44,384 nt of DNA, from the NCBI GenBank assembly GCA_013290025.1, contig JABCYV010000011.1, positions 1-44,384 of the forward strand. Reading direction: 5' to 3'. Under the pieces are notes generated by a model. The model made no database searches and had not been told where the DNA came from. It was given only the letters and a program-made list of their open reading frames with translations. Numbering within the stretch: position 1 is the first letter of the stretch; each line of letters opens with the position of its first letter. The translations under genes were made by a program, and so were the position numbers. Below, in pieces: positions 10,066-19,100 of this stretch. Origin of the DNA: Acidobacteriota bacterium. GTDB lineage: Bacteria; Acidobacteriota; Terriglobia; Terriglobales; Acidobacteriaceae.

Positions 10066-10790
10066 GCACGGTCTATCTAGTTCGACACGGGCAGGCGGGC
10101 ACGCGTGACTCGTATGATTCGCTTTCGGAGCTGGGCAGCAGGCAAGCGCGCTTGCTGGGCGAATATTTCGTCTCGCAGACAATTGAGTTTTCCCGAGCCT
10201 TTGCCGGTGGGATGTTGCGGCATCAGAAGACAGCCGCCGAAGTCCGTGCAGCCTACGCAGCCTCCGGAATCAACTTCCCTGACATTGTCGTCGAACCCAA
10301 CTGGAACGAGTTCGATCTCGACCGCATATATCGAGAAATAGGAACGCAGTTATCAATCGCAGATGCCGGGTTTCGCCGTGAGCTCGAGGCTCTTACCGAG
10401 GAGATTCGCGCCAACGCCGGTTCAACTAAGGCGCGAATCCATCGCCGGTGGATGCCATGCGACACGAAGGTGGTTTCGGCATGGATGGGAGGCCACTATT
10501 CGTCCGCTGGTGAGACGTGGGAGGATTTTCGCAATCGCGTAGCAGCATGTCGGCTCGCAATCCGCGGGACGCAAAAGAATGAGAACATCGTAGTGTTTAC
10601 GTCGGCGATGCCGATTGCCATCTGGACCGGAATGGCGCTTGATATTGCTGATGAGCGCGTGATGCAACTGGCTGGCGTGTTGTACAACGCTTCCTATACG
10701 GTTCTACGAGTTCGGGACGAACACTTGCAACTGTTCATGTTCAACGCCGTGCCGCACTTGACGACTCCGGAGTTGCGAACTCATCGCTGA
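10062..10790 (+). CDS. Histidine phosphatase family protein lacking the second histidine
   Basis: A 242-residue phosphoglycerate-mutase-fold protein. R8-H9-G10 (LVRHGQAG) is the phospho-acceptor motif and WNEFD near residue 83 may hold the acid. The second catalytic histidine, normally in a VxHG segment, appears to be replaced: the corresponding stretch reads VVFTSAMPIA with S181. There is also a long middle insertion, about 95-145. The TTG start at 10062 overlaps the kinase stop (TTGA), indicating translational coupling. Its role may be to remove the phosphate added by the kinase or to act as a binding protein; neither is shown by sequence. Confidence 0.82.
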   Translation: MSTVYLVRHGQAGTRDSYDSLSELGSRQARLLGEYFVSQTIEFSRAFAGGMLRHQKTAAEVRAAYAASGINFPDIVVEPNWNEFDLDRIYREIGTQLSIADAGFRRELEALTEEIRANAGSTKARIHRRWMPCDTKVVSAWMGGHYSSAGETWEDFRNRVAACRLAIRGTQKNENIVVFTSAMPIAIWTGMALDIADERVMQLAGVLYNASYTVLRVRDEHLQLFMFNAVPHLTTPELRTHR

Positions 10791-10809
10791 GGCAGTGCGT
10801 CTCACGTGC

Positions 10810-10853
10810 TGACCGTACGGTCAAATTCCGCCAGCGTCCCCGAGCGATCGTTC
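10810..10853. promoter_or_regulatory. Candidate TetR operator, site 2, plus a degenerate copy
   Basis: TGACCGTACGGTCA (10810-10823) is a perfect 14-bp palindrome followed by AATT. A weaker version, GAGCGATCGTTC followed by AAAT, lies at 10842-10853. Both share the layout of the site at 12731. Unusually, this is the 61-bp gap between two convergent stop codons, not a promoter. It may be a relic, an auxiliary looping site or a site controlling antisense transcription. Confidence 0.4.
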
Positions 10854-12612
10854 AAATCACGTATCGCTCTGCGTCAAGCAGCCGACCAGCAATCTTCCGT
10901 CGCAGACCACTCGCATCCACCGGGTCGTACTTGGCGAAGCGCTGCAGGATTGCCATTGCCTCACCGAGAGCCTGGCCCGTTGCGCAAGTGCCGATAACAT
11001 TTCGCGCCGAGACCTCGACGCGGGCCATCGCGTCGCGCAAATAAACGGCCGTCATATCGGCAGCATTCGTCCCGTGTGCATTGGCTGAAAGCTTGCGGCT
11101 GCGCAGCAGGCTCGACTCCATCGCGAAAGCCTCCATAATAATGTCCGCGATATTCATGAGCACTTCCTGCTGCTTCTCCAGCTCCGCCTTGTACTTCTGT
11201 AAGGCGATGGCGATAGTCGCGAGCGCAATCTTCTTCGCGTTGCGCACCAACCGTATCTCTTCATCGCCGTCGTCTGCTGTGACCGGATCAGTGAGTATTG
11301 CCTGCGCGGCTGGCAGGAGATCCAATTGACCCCGGGCAGCTCTTTTCAGCAGCATTCCAGGTATGAGCAGGCGATTAATCTCGTTCGTGCCCTCGAAGAT
11401 ACGGTTGACGCGCGAATCACGATACGCACGTTCGACTTCATAGTCCTGGTGGTAGCCATAACCGCCGTGAATTTGTACACCCTCATCCACGACGTAATCC
11501 AGCATTTCCGATGCATACACCTTGATCATCGAGCATTCGGCGGCATATTCCTCAACCGCCTTCAGCATGGTCTGCGAAGCGTCCGACTGGTCCCAGGAAA
11601 AGCCCTCCAACTGACTCTGAATAAGGCCTCCGATTCGCCACGCTGCAGACTCCGTCGCGTAAGTGCGAATCGCCATCTCGGCTAGTTTGTGCTGGATGGC
11701 GCCGAACTGCGCGATCGACGACCCGAACGCCTTACGCTCGCGAGCATATTTAATGCATATGGAGAGCAACTGCTTCGCCTTGCCCACAACCGCCGATCCG
11801 AGCTTCATGCGCCCGAGATTCAGAATGTTGAACGCGATGATATGGCCTCGCCCAATCTCCCCCAACAGATTCTCCACCGGCACCGGAACATTGTCGAAAT
11901 ACACAGCCGTGGTCGAACTGCCTTTTATCCCCATCTTGTGCTCTTCAGCGCCACTGCTTACGCCGGGGAAATTGCGCTCCACGAGAAAAGCGGTAAACTT
12001 CTCGCCGCCCACTTTGGCAAAGACGGTAAACAGGTCGGCGGCGCCACCGTTGGTGATCCACATTTTCTGTCCATTCAGGATGTAGTGTTTGCCGTCTGGA
12101 CTCAGATCGGCGCGGGTGCGGGCGGCCAAGCTGTCGGATCCGGCCAACGGTTCCGTCAACGCGTACGCAGCCAACATTTCGACCGTCGCCAGCTTAGGCA
12201 GGTATTTCTGCTTCTGCTGCTCGTTTCCAAAGAAAAGAACAGGCAAGGTGCCGATTCCAGTATGTGACGAATGCCAGCCACCGTAGGAGGCATCCCGAGC
12301 CAGGTGTTCAGTAACTATCAATAGGGACGGCAGATCCATCTCCATTCCTCCGAACTGTTCGGGAATTGAAATGGCAGTCAGACCCAGTTCCGCCGCCTTG
12401 CGCAATACCGCCAGAGCGACACCCGGCTTTTGCTGGCGAATCGCCTCTAAATTAGGTTCGACTTCTTTCGCCCAAAACTCGTCTGTGGTGTGGGCGATTG
12501 CTAGATGTTCCTCGCTGAGGTCTTCTGCCGTAAAGATTTCATGGGGCGCCAGATCCTCAATAAGAAATCCACCCCCTTTGATTTTGGGAGAACTTGCCGT
12601 AGCTGTAGTCAT
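10852..12612 (-). CDS. Acyl-CoA dehydrogenase, VLCAD-like
   Basis: A 586-residue acyl-CoA dehydrogenase, longer than the usual 380-400 because of a C-terminal helical extension like that of VLCAD and Bacillus FadE. Motifs: AYALTEPLAGSDS, WITNGGAADLF, QIHGGYGYHQDYEVERAYRD and RIFEGTNEINR, the last carrying the conserved catalytic-base region. It catalyses the first step of beta-oxidation, probably on long-chain acyl-CoA. The ATG at 12612 has AGGAGAG 6 bases upstream; the longer frame to 12648 lacks this support. It is divergent from the bifunctional gene at 12842 across a 229-bp region with a strong palindrome. Confidence 0.93.
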   Translation of the reverse strand: MTTATASSPKIKGGGFLIEDLAPHEIFTAEDLSEEHLAIAHTTDEFWAKEVEPNLEAIRQQKPGVALAVLRKAAELGLTAISIPEQFGGMEMDLPSLLIVTEHLARDASYGGWHSSHTGIGTLPVLFFGNEQQKQKYLPKLATVEMLAAYALTEPLAGSDSLAARTRADLSPDGKHYILNGQKMWITNGGAADLFTVFAKVGGEKFTAFLVERNFPGVSSGAEEHKMGIKGSSTTAVYFDNVPVPVENLLGEIGRGHIIAFNILNLGRMKLGSAVVGKAKQLLSICIKYARERKAFGSSIAQFGAIQHKLAEMAIRTYATESAAWRIGGLIQSQLEGFSWDQSDASQTMLKAVEEYAAECSMIKVYASEMLDYVVDEGVQIHGGYGYHQDYEVERAYRDSRVNRIFEGTNEINRLLIPGMLLKRAARGQLDLLPAAQAILTDPVTADDGDEEIRLVRNAKKIALATIAIALQKYKAELEKQQEVLMNIADIIMEAFAMESSLLRSRKLSANAHGTNAADMTAVYLRDAMARVEVSARNVIGTCATGQALGEAMAILQRFAKYDPVDASGLRRKIAGRLLDAERYVI

Positions 12613-12730
12613 GATCGCTCTCCTGCGCTGGTCGGCGGAATCGCCCAAAGTACTCTCTTATCCAGAGTCGGCCGGCCAAAGACAAACTGCATAATATACT
12701 ATGCCCTGCAAAGATCAGCACATGAAAATA

Positions 12731-12742
12731 GACCGATCGGTC
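12731..12742. promoter_or_regulatory. Candidate TetR operator, site 3
   Basis: GACCGATCGGTC is a perfect 12-bp palindrome, followed by AAATT exactly as in site 2. It lies between the divergent genes at 12612 and 12842, about 120 and 100 bp from each start, which is a natural place to control both. The AT-rich run near 12691-12705 (ATAATATACTATG) could supply promoter elements on both strands. Confidence 0.6.
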
Positions 12743-12841
12743 AAATTATGATCGGAAACCAAACCCAATAGAACCGTTGACGCTCTATCGGCCAAGGTCA
12801 TATGATTGCGCGTTCGACTTCCGACTGGAGCGCCCGCTGAA

Positions 12842-14968
12842 ATGAGCCAGCTAGTCCAATTCACCAAAGACAACGACATTGGCATCGTCACAATCAACAA
12901 CCCACCCGTAAATGCCTTGAGCCCGGGCGTACCGGAAGGAATTTCCGACGCCATCGACCAGATTGCCAAGGACGACGGAGTCAAAGCAGTAGTAATCATC
13001 GGTGCCGGCCGAACCTTTATCGGTGGAGCCGATATCAAGGAATTCGGCAAAATGACCTCGGGCATGACCGAACGCGGCGACGGATTGTTGTCGCTGCTGT
13101 TGAAAATCGAGGATTGCCCAAAGCCGGTCGTAATGGCCATTCAGGGAGTCGCGTATGGCGGGGGGCTGGAGGTGGCGATGGCTGGCCACTACAGGGTCGC
13201 CACTCGCAGCGCCCAGGTCGGGCAGCCGGAAGTGAAACTGGGAATCATTCCCGGCGCGGCGGGATCACAGCGGTTGCCCCGCCTAGCCGGTGTGGCAAAG
13301 GCGGTCGAGATGTGCGCGGAGGGCAATCCGGTCAAAGCAGAGGAGGCCCTGAAGGCCGGTATTCTCGATCGGCTGATTGAAGGCGATCTGCTCTCTGGCG
13401 CAATTGCGTTCGCCCGCGAGATCGCATCTGAGCGTGCACCGAAAACTCGCGAGCGCAACCACAAGCTCGGCACCCTCGAGCAGAACACCCCAATCTTTGC
13501 CGCCGCGCGTGAGAATGCCAGCAAGAAACACCGCAACATGACAGCGCCGTTGGCGGCGATTGACGCCGTCGAAGCCGCTACCACGCTGCCCTTCGAGGAA
13601 GGCTGCCAGGTCGAGAGAAAACTGTTTACTGAGTGTCTTTTCTCGGACCAGTCGAAGGCGCTTATTCACGTGTTCTTCGGTGAGCGCGAAGTGGCAAAAA
13701 TTCCGAACATTCCGAAGGACACCGCAGTCACCCCGGTTAACCGTGCGGCAGTAGTGGGTGCCGGAACCATGGGCGGCGGTATCGCGATGGTGCTCGCCAA
13801 TGCCGGCATTCCAGTCCTGCTCAAGGACGCGGATCAGGCGGCGCTGGATCGTGGGCTGGCCAACGTCCAAAAGAATTACGCGAATTCCGTTAAGCGCGGC
13901 CGCTTCACCCAACCGTTCGTCGATGAGCGGTTGAAATTGATAAAGCCAACCCTGAGCTACGACGATTTTGCCCACGTGGATCTGGTGATCGAGGCTGTAT
14001 TCGAGGGTATGGCGCTCAAGAAGGAGGTCTTTAGCGATCTCGACTGCATCTGTAAGCCTGGCGCGATTCTGGCGAGTAATACGTCGACGCTTAACATCGA
14101 CGAAATCGCATCGGTGACCTCGCGGCCTGAAGCGGTTCTCGGGACACACTTTTTCAGTCCTGCCAATGTCATGCGCCTGCTCGAAATCGTGCGTGGCAAG
14201 GCGACCAGCAAACAAATCATCGCAACCTGTATGCAGCTTTCGAAAAAACTGGGCAAGGTTGGTGTGCTGGTGGGTAATTGCCGCGGCTTTGTGGGCAACC
14301 GGATGTTTCATCCCTACGTCCGCGAATCCGTTTTTCTCGTGGAAGAAGGGGCCAGCGTCGAGGCCGTGGATAAAGTGCTATACGATTTTGGTATGGCGAT
14401 GGGTCCGCTCGCGACCGGTGACCTCGCTGGACTAGACGTGGGCTGGCGCATTCGCAAGGAATATCGCCACCTGGAAAAGCCCGGCATACGGCAGGCGTTT
14501 GCGGGTGATCGTTTGTGCGAAATGGGACGCTACGGTCAGAAGACTGGCGCCGGCTGGTACAGATATGACGAGAACAGGCGTGCCATCCCCGATCCCGAAG
14601 TCGCTGCGATGGTACGCAGTTGGTCCGCCGAGATCGGCATTCCGCAGCGGCAGATCCCAGCCGAGGAGATTGTCGACCGTTGCATCTATGCCCTGGTCAA
14701 TGAAGGAGCGCGCATTCTAGAAGAAGGCTACGCGCTACGGGCAGTCGACATCGACATCATCTATCTCAACGGTTACGGTTTCCCTTCATATCGTGGGGGG
14801 CCAATGTGGTACGCCGACACAGTGGGACTCCGGAAAGTCCATGATCGCATCTGCGAATTTCAACGCCAGCATGGCGAACTCTGGGAACCTGCCCCGCTGC
14901 TGAAGCGCTTGGCCGCGGAAGGACGGACTTTCGCCGATCTCGATAAACAGAAAGCGGCGGCAGCCTAA
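12842..14968 (+). CDS. FadB/FadJ-type enoyl-CoA hydratase / 3-hydroxyacyl-CoA dehydrogenase
   Basis: A 708-residue bifunctional beta-oxidation enzyme. The N-terminal crotonase domain (about 1-190) has GGGLEVAMAGH with E110 and QPEVKLGIIPG with E130, spaced like the two catalytic glutamates of FadB (119/139). The 3-hydroxyacyl-CoA dehydrogenase part begins near 302 with VVGAGTMGGGIA, has GTHFFSPANVMRLLEIV with the catalytic His, and the C-terminal dimerisation repeats with GNRMFHPY and NGYGFPSYRGGPM. I start it at ATG 12842 with TGGAG upstream; an in-frame TTG at 12806 gives an unlikely N-terminus. The reductase at 15009 follows. No thiolase is adjacent. Confidence 0.95.
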   Translation: MSQLVQFTKDNDIGIVTINNPPVNALSPGVPEGISDAIDQIAKDDGVKAVVIIGAGRTFIGGADIKEFGKMTSGMTERGDGLLSLLLKIEDCPKPVVMAIQGVAYGGGLEVAMAGHYRVATRSAQVGQPEVKLGIIPGAAGSQRLPRLAGVAKAVEMCAEGNPVKAEEALKAGILDRLIEGDLLSGAIAFAREIASERAPKTRERNHKLGTLEQNTPIFAAARENASKKHRNMTAPLAAIDAVEAATTLPFEEGCQVERKLFTECLFSDQSKALIHVFFGEREVAKIPNIPKDTAVTPVNRAAVVGAGTMGGGIAMVLANAGIPVLLKDADQAALDRGLANVQKNYANSVKRGRFTQPFVDERLKLIKPTLSYDDFAHVDLVIEAVFEGMALKKEVFSDLDCICKPGAILASNTSTLNIDEIASVTSRPEAVLGTHFFSPANVMRLLEIVRGKATSKQIIATCMQLSKKLGKVGVLVGNCRGFVGNRMFHPYVRESVFLVEEGASVEAVDKVLYDFGMAMGPLATGDLAGLDVGWRIRKEYRHLEKPGIRQAFAGDRLCEMGRYGQKTGAGWYRYDENRRAIPDPEVAAMVRSWSAEIGIPQRQIPAEEIVDRCIYALVNEGARILEEGYALRAVDIDIIYLNGYGFPSYRGGPMWYADTVGLRKVHDRICEFQRQHGELWEPAPLLKRLAAEGRTFADLDKQKAAAA

Positions 14969-15008
14969 CGCCGCTCCCGCGCCGACATAAGGAGTTAGGG
15001 AAGATCAC

Positions 15009-16040
15009 ATGATGAACGGCCATAGAGTAAATCGCCAATGGCGGCTCAAGTCGCGCCCAGTCGGACTCATCAAGAGCAGCGATTTCGATCTTGGCACCGA
15101 ACCGATTCCGGAGCTGAAAGAAGGACACTTTCTGATTCGCAACATATATCTATCGCTTGATCCTGCGATGCGGGGATGGTTGGTCGACCGCCCGTCCTAC
15201 GTTCCACCAGTACAGATTGGCGCAGTCATGCGCGGATTTGGTGTCGGCGTGGTCGAAAAATCGAATCATCCGAATTTTGCGGTGGGTGACAAAGTGCAAG
15301 GGATGTTCGGCTGGCAGGAGTACATGGCTTCGAATGGCGAGGGCGTGACCAAGCTGCCGCAAAGCACCTTTCCGCTTTCGGCGAACTTGGGCTTGTTTGG
15401 ATTAGTGGGATTGACCGCGTATGCCGGACTGTTAGAGATCGGGCAGCCCAAGGAGGGCGAAACTCTGCTCGTCTCTGGGGCTGCTGGTTCGGTGGGCTCA
15501 CTGGTAGGCCAAATCGGCAAAATTAAGGGGCTTCACGTGGTCGGCATTGCCGGAACCAGAGAGAAGTGCGACTGGCTGGTGAAAGACCTCGGCTTCGATG
15601 CGGCGGTGAATTATAAGGAAGGTGACTACAAGCAACAGCTAAAGGCTGCCTGTCCTAAAGGCGTGGATCTCTACTTCGAGAATGTCGGCGGAGAAATCCT
15701 GGAAGTAGCGCTTTCCCGGATGAACAACTTCGGCCGAGTAGTGGTTTGTGGACTCATCTCGCAATACAACGCCACCGCCCCGGTTCCAGGTCCCTCGAAT
15801 TTCGCGGCCGTGATCAGCAAAAGACTCAAGATTCAGGGATTTCTCGCGTTTGACCACGCGGCCAAAATGAAAGAAATGGTCAGCAACTTCATCGAGTGGC
15901 ACGCCTTGGGAAAGCTCAAGTATCGAGTAGACATCGTCCGCGGACTGGAGGCTGCGCCGACGGCGATCAATAAATTATTCGATGGTTCCAACCATGGAAA
16001 ATTGATCGTTCAGATCTCGGACGCTCCAACCGCCAGTTAG
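15009..16040 (+). CDS. NADP-dependent MDR oxidoreductase (CurA / prostaglandin-reductase type)
   Basis: A 343-residue zinc-independent medium-chain reductase. N-terminal landmarks VNRQWRLKSRPVG and YLSLDPAMRGW are typical of the CurA/leukotriene B4 12-hydroxydehydrogenase group. The nucleotide-binding motif is VSGAAGSVGSLVGQIGK. Members reduce the double bond of alpha,beta-unsaturated ketones or aldehydes. GGAGTTAGGGAAG precedes the ATG; Met2 (15012) could also start. It follows the bifunctional gene by 40 bp on the same strand and probably shares its transcript, so a role in processing unusual unsaturated acyl intermediates is plausible. Confidence 0.9.
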   Translation: MMNGHRVNRQWRLKSRPVGLIKSSDFDLGTEPIPELKEGHFLIRNIYLSLDPAMRGWLVDRPSYVPPVQIGAVMRGFGVGVVEKSNHPNFAVGDKVQGMFGWQEYMASNGEGVTKLPQSTFPLSANLGLFGLVGLTAYAGLLEIGQPKEGETLLVSGAAGSVGSLVGQIGKIKGLHVVGIAGTREKCDWLVKDLGFDAAVNYKEGDYKQQLKAACPKGVDLYFENVGGEILEVALSRMNNFGRVVVCGLISQYNATAPVPGPSNFAAVISKRLKIQGFLAFDHAAKMKEMVSNFIEWHALGKLKYRVDIVRGLEAAPTAINKLFDGSNHGKLIVQISDAPTAS

Positions 16041-16133
16041 CCACTAACGCGCGCAAAAACTCCAAACAGGCCTCCGGCACTTAGTATGTTGATCCGGATG
16101 GCCCGTCAAAGTCAGTCTTCGCAGGAACACCGA

Positions 16134-19100
16134 TCAAAAGCTAAAGCGCGCGCCGAGCTGGATTTCACGCTTCGGGAAGGCCGCGGTGAAGCCCAAAGGC
16201 TGGCTCGGTGAAAGGTGGGCGGTGCCGTGCACGTTGAAGGGCGGAGCAAAGGCAGAACCCACGATGTTGTTCACGCTGGCATAGTTGGTGTGGTTCGCGA
16301 GGTTAAATCCTTCTGCAATAAACTGGAGGCTCGCCTTCTCCCCGAACTTGAATGCCCGGCTGAGGCGCATGTCGAAGTCCACGTAATTGGGACCCAGGCC
16401 GCTGTTGCGCGCAGATCCTGGCGGACGGTCATTGGTGAAATGACCGTCGCCGTTGATGTCAGCGCCGGCGAGCAGGTTAAAGGGATGGCCGCTGTTGTAG
16501 GAGACAATCGGCGACAACTGAAATCCAGAAAGTGCGCGTGACTGCCACGGGCTGTCTAGTATTGCCGCGAGCACCACCTTGTGTCGTTGATCGAAATCCG
16601 ACAAAGAACGCTCGGCGGTCAAGTTGACCTCGTTAAACGCCGAATAGTCGCTGTTGAAATCGGTTGAGTCGTCGATCGCTTTGCTGTAGGTGTAGTTCCC
16701 GATCAGGGTGAAGTGGTCACTGAATCGCTTCTTCACCTCCAGAATGCCGCCATGATAGATCGCGTTCGCGATGGAGGAATATTGATTATTCTGAAGAATC
16801 GTGTGTGTAGGATCAGCAAAGCACAAGCCGGGATTGACAAGGCACTGCACTGCTCCCCAGTCCTGGAAAGGAAGGCCGTTAGTGGGAAGACCATCCGCGC
16901 CGCATACTGGCGGGGATCCAGCAAAGCAAGGGGTGCCGGTAACGATCGGTGCCCCCGGCAGAAGATTCTGATCCACCGCCCACGGCAAGTGAGTGGTATG
17001 AACGTAAATGTAGCTGGCGGAGATAGACAAGCTATTTCCGATCTGCCGTTCGATGCCAAATGAGGCCTGCTGCGACTGCGGGGGCCGGTAATTCGGTTGC
17101 CCGGAGAAGAGCACCGTTCCGGGCGGAAGCGGTCCGGTATTACTGATCGTTAAGCCAATGGGGGGCGCTTGTACATCCGCAGCCGAAATGCAGGCGACCT
17201 GTCCTGCGGGCGGCGTGCCACAGGCAATCTTACCCTCCGCAAATAGGATCTGGTAGATCGCCGCAGAGTTTTGGAAGGGGTTGGTGCCTCCCGGAACGCC
17301 CAAAATCGATACCAAAGTGTTGGCAATCAGCCGGGTTCCGTTGACATTGCCGAGGGTTTTTACCACTCCGGGGATCTGGGCATAGATTGGGGAGTAGAAA
17401 ATCCCGTACCCACCGCGAACGACGGTCTTATGGTTGTTGAACGGGTCCCACGCAAAAGAAACCCGTGGGGCAAAGTCTTTCTTATAGGTATTTAAGGGTC
17501 CGTATTGGGAGTCCACTTCATAGCGCAGGCCGTAGTTGAGGGTGAGGCCGGGCCGCACTTGCCAGGCATCCTGCCAGTAGCCGGCGGTGAACGGCCTGAT
17601 CTGGACGTAGTTGGGATTACCAAAACCCTGCTCATAGAACGCCGGCAACCCCAGGTTCCACGACTGAAGAGTGCTGATCGGGGTCGGGGCTGTTGTCGGC
17701 AGATTACAAGCGATGGGTGCTTCCAGGCATGGACTGAGCAGGTTACCCGGTAAATTCAGAAACTCAAAACGTCCGGGAAAGAAAGTCTGCGAGGTCGTGT
17801 TGTTGCCTCGAATCAGCTCATAAAAACCCATCTTCATTGTGTGGTGGCCACGAATGAGGGTGAAATTGTCAGCGAACTCATAGCGTCGCGCCGTGGTATG
17901 GCTGGGAAGAAAAATCCCGCGCCCGAAGAAACCGTATCCCTCAACGTCCAGTCCGGGGCCGCCGCGATCATTGGTGTCCACGTTAAATTGGTACCAGTTC
18001 CACTGCAGCCGGGCTTCATTCTGGGCAGTCGGACTGAACTGGTGAAACCACGAGCCTTGCAGCGTGCTATCCCAGCTTAGGACGGAATTGCCGCGTGAAA
18101 AGCCGATCAAAGCCTGCACGTCTGGGTCCGTCTCCTCAAGATGCGCAAAGCTATAACGGAGGGAAGCTTGGTTAGCATCGTTGAATCGGTGATCGAGGCG
18201 GACGGACCCTTCGTGCTGGCGTATGGGAAACGGGAACAACCCTCCGTTGGTCTCGAACTGATTCACAACGAATGCGCTCAACGGTCCTGCAGCCGGATTT
18301 ACGCTTAGGACGCCGCCGAGTATCTGCGCGCAAGCGGCCGCCGGCACGAACGTGACCGGAGTCGGGGCGGGTAGACCCAGTTGTTTTGCAACTGCTGCGC
18401 CAACGGGACCACTGAGGCAAGGAACGTTTGTGCCCAAACCTTGGGCCACGAGACCTGCTGCAATTGTCTGCTGTGGTACCGTCGGATTAAAGATATTGCT
18501 GTTGGTCAGCAAGGGGACGGAATCCTCGGCATTAGAACGCAGTCCTTCGTATGCGACAAACAGGAAGGTTTTGTTCTTGCTGATGGGGAAACCGAGAGTG
18601 CCCCCGAATTGCTGGCGGCTCAACGAATTCTTGATTGGCCTGCCTTGGGCAGTCGACGAGAAGGCCTCGCCAGGAGCAAGAGCGGGACTGAACGCAAACG
18701 GGTCGCGTGCATCCATCGCGTCGTTACGAAAGAATCCATACAGACCACCGTGCAAGTTGTTGTTGCCGGATTTGGCCACGATATTGATGGAAGCGCCGCT
18801 GGCTCCGCCCAAGTCCGCCGAGTAATTACTACGGTTGATCTGAAACTCCTGCACCGCATCCTGGCTCAGGGTCAGGCGGACACCACCCGCGTCATCGTTG
18901 GCCTCGCCGCCATCGACGGTTACGCTGTTGCCTCTGCCATTGCTTCCATAGAATGACAGCCCGCTTTGGGGGGTCTGCTTCACGCGGAAGTCGGCGTTAT
19001 CTGCAATAGTGTTCGAGTTGCTGACCCCCGGCGTCAGCAAGGTAAACGTAAGATAATCGCGGCGGTCGATCGGCAGGTCGGTGATGTACCGTTGGCTTAT

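Noticed and set aside
13283-14311. 342-residue minus-strand open frame
   Set aside because: Antisense to the FadB/FadJ-type gene, whose catalytic residues are intact; His/Arg-rich shadow frame.
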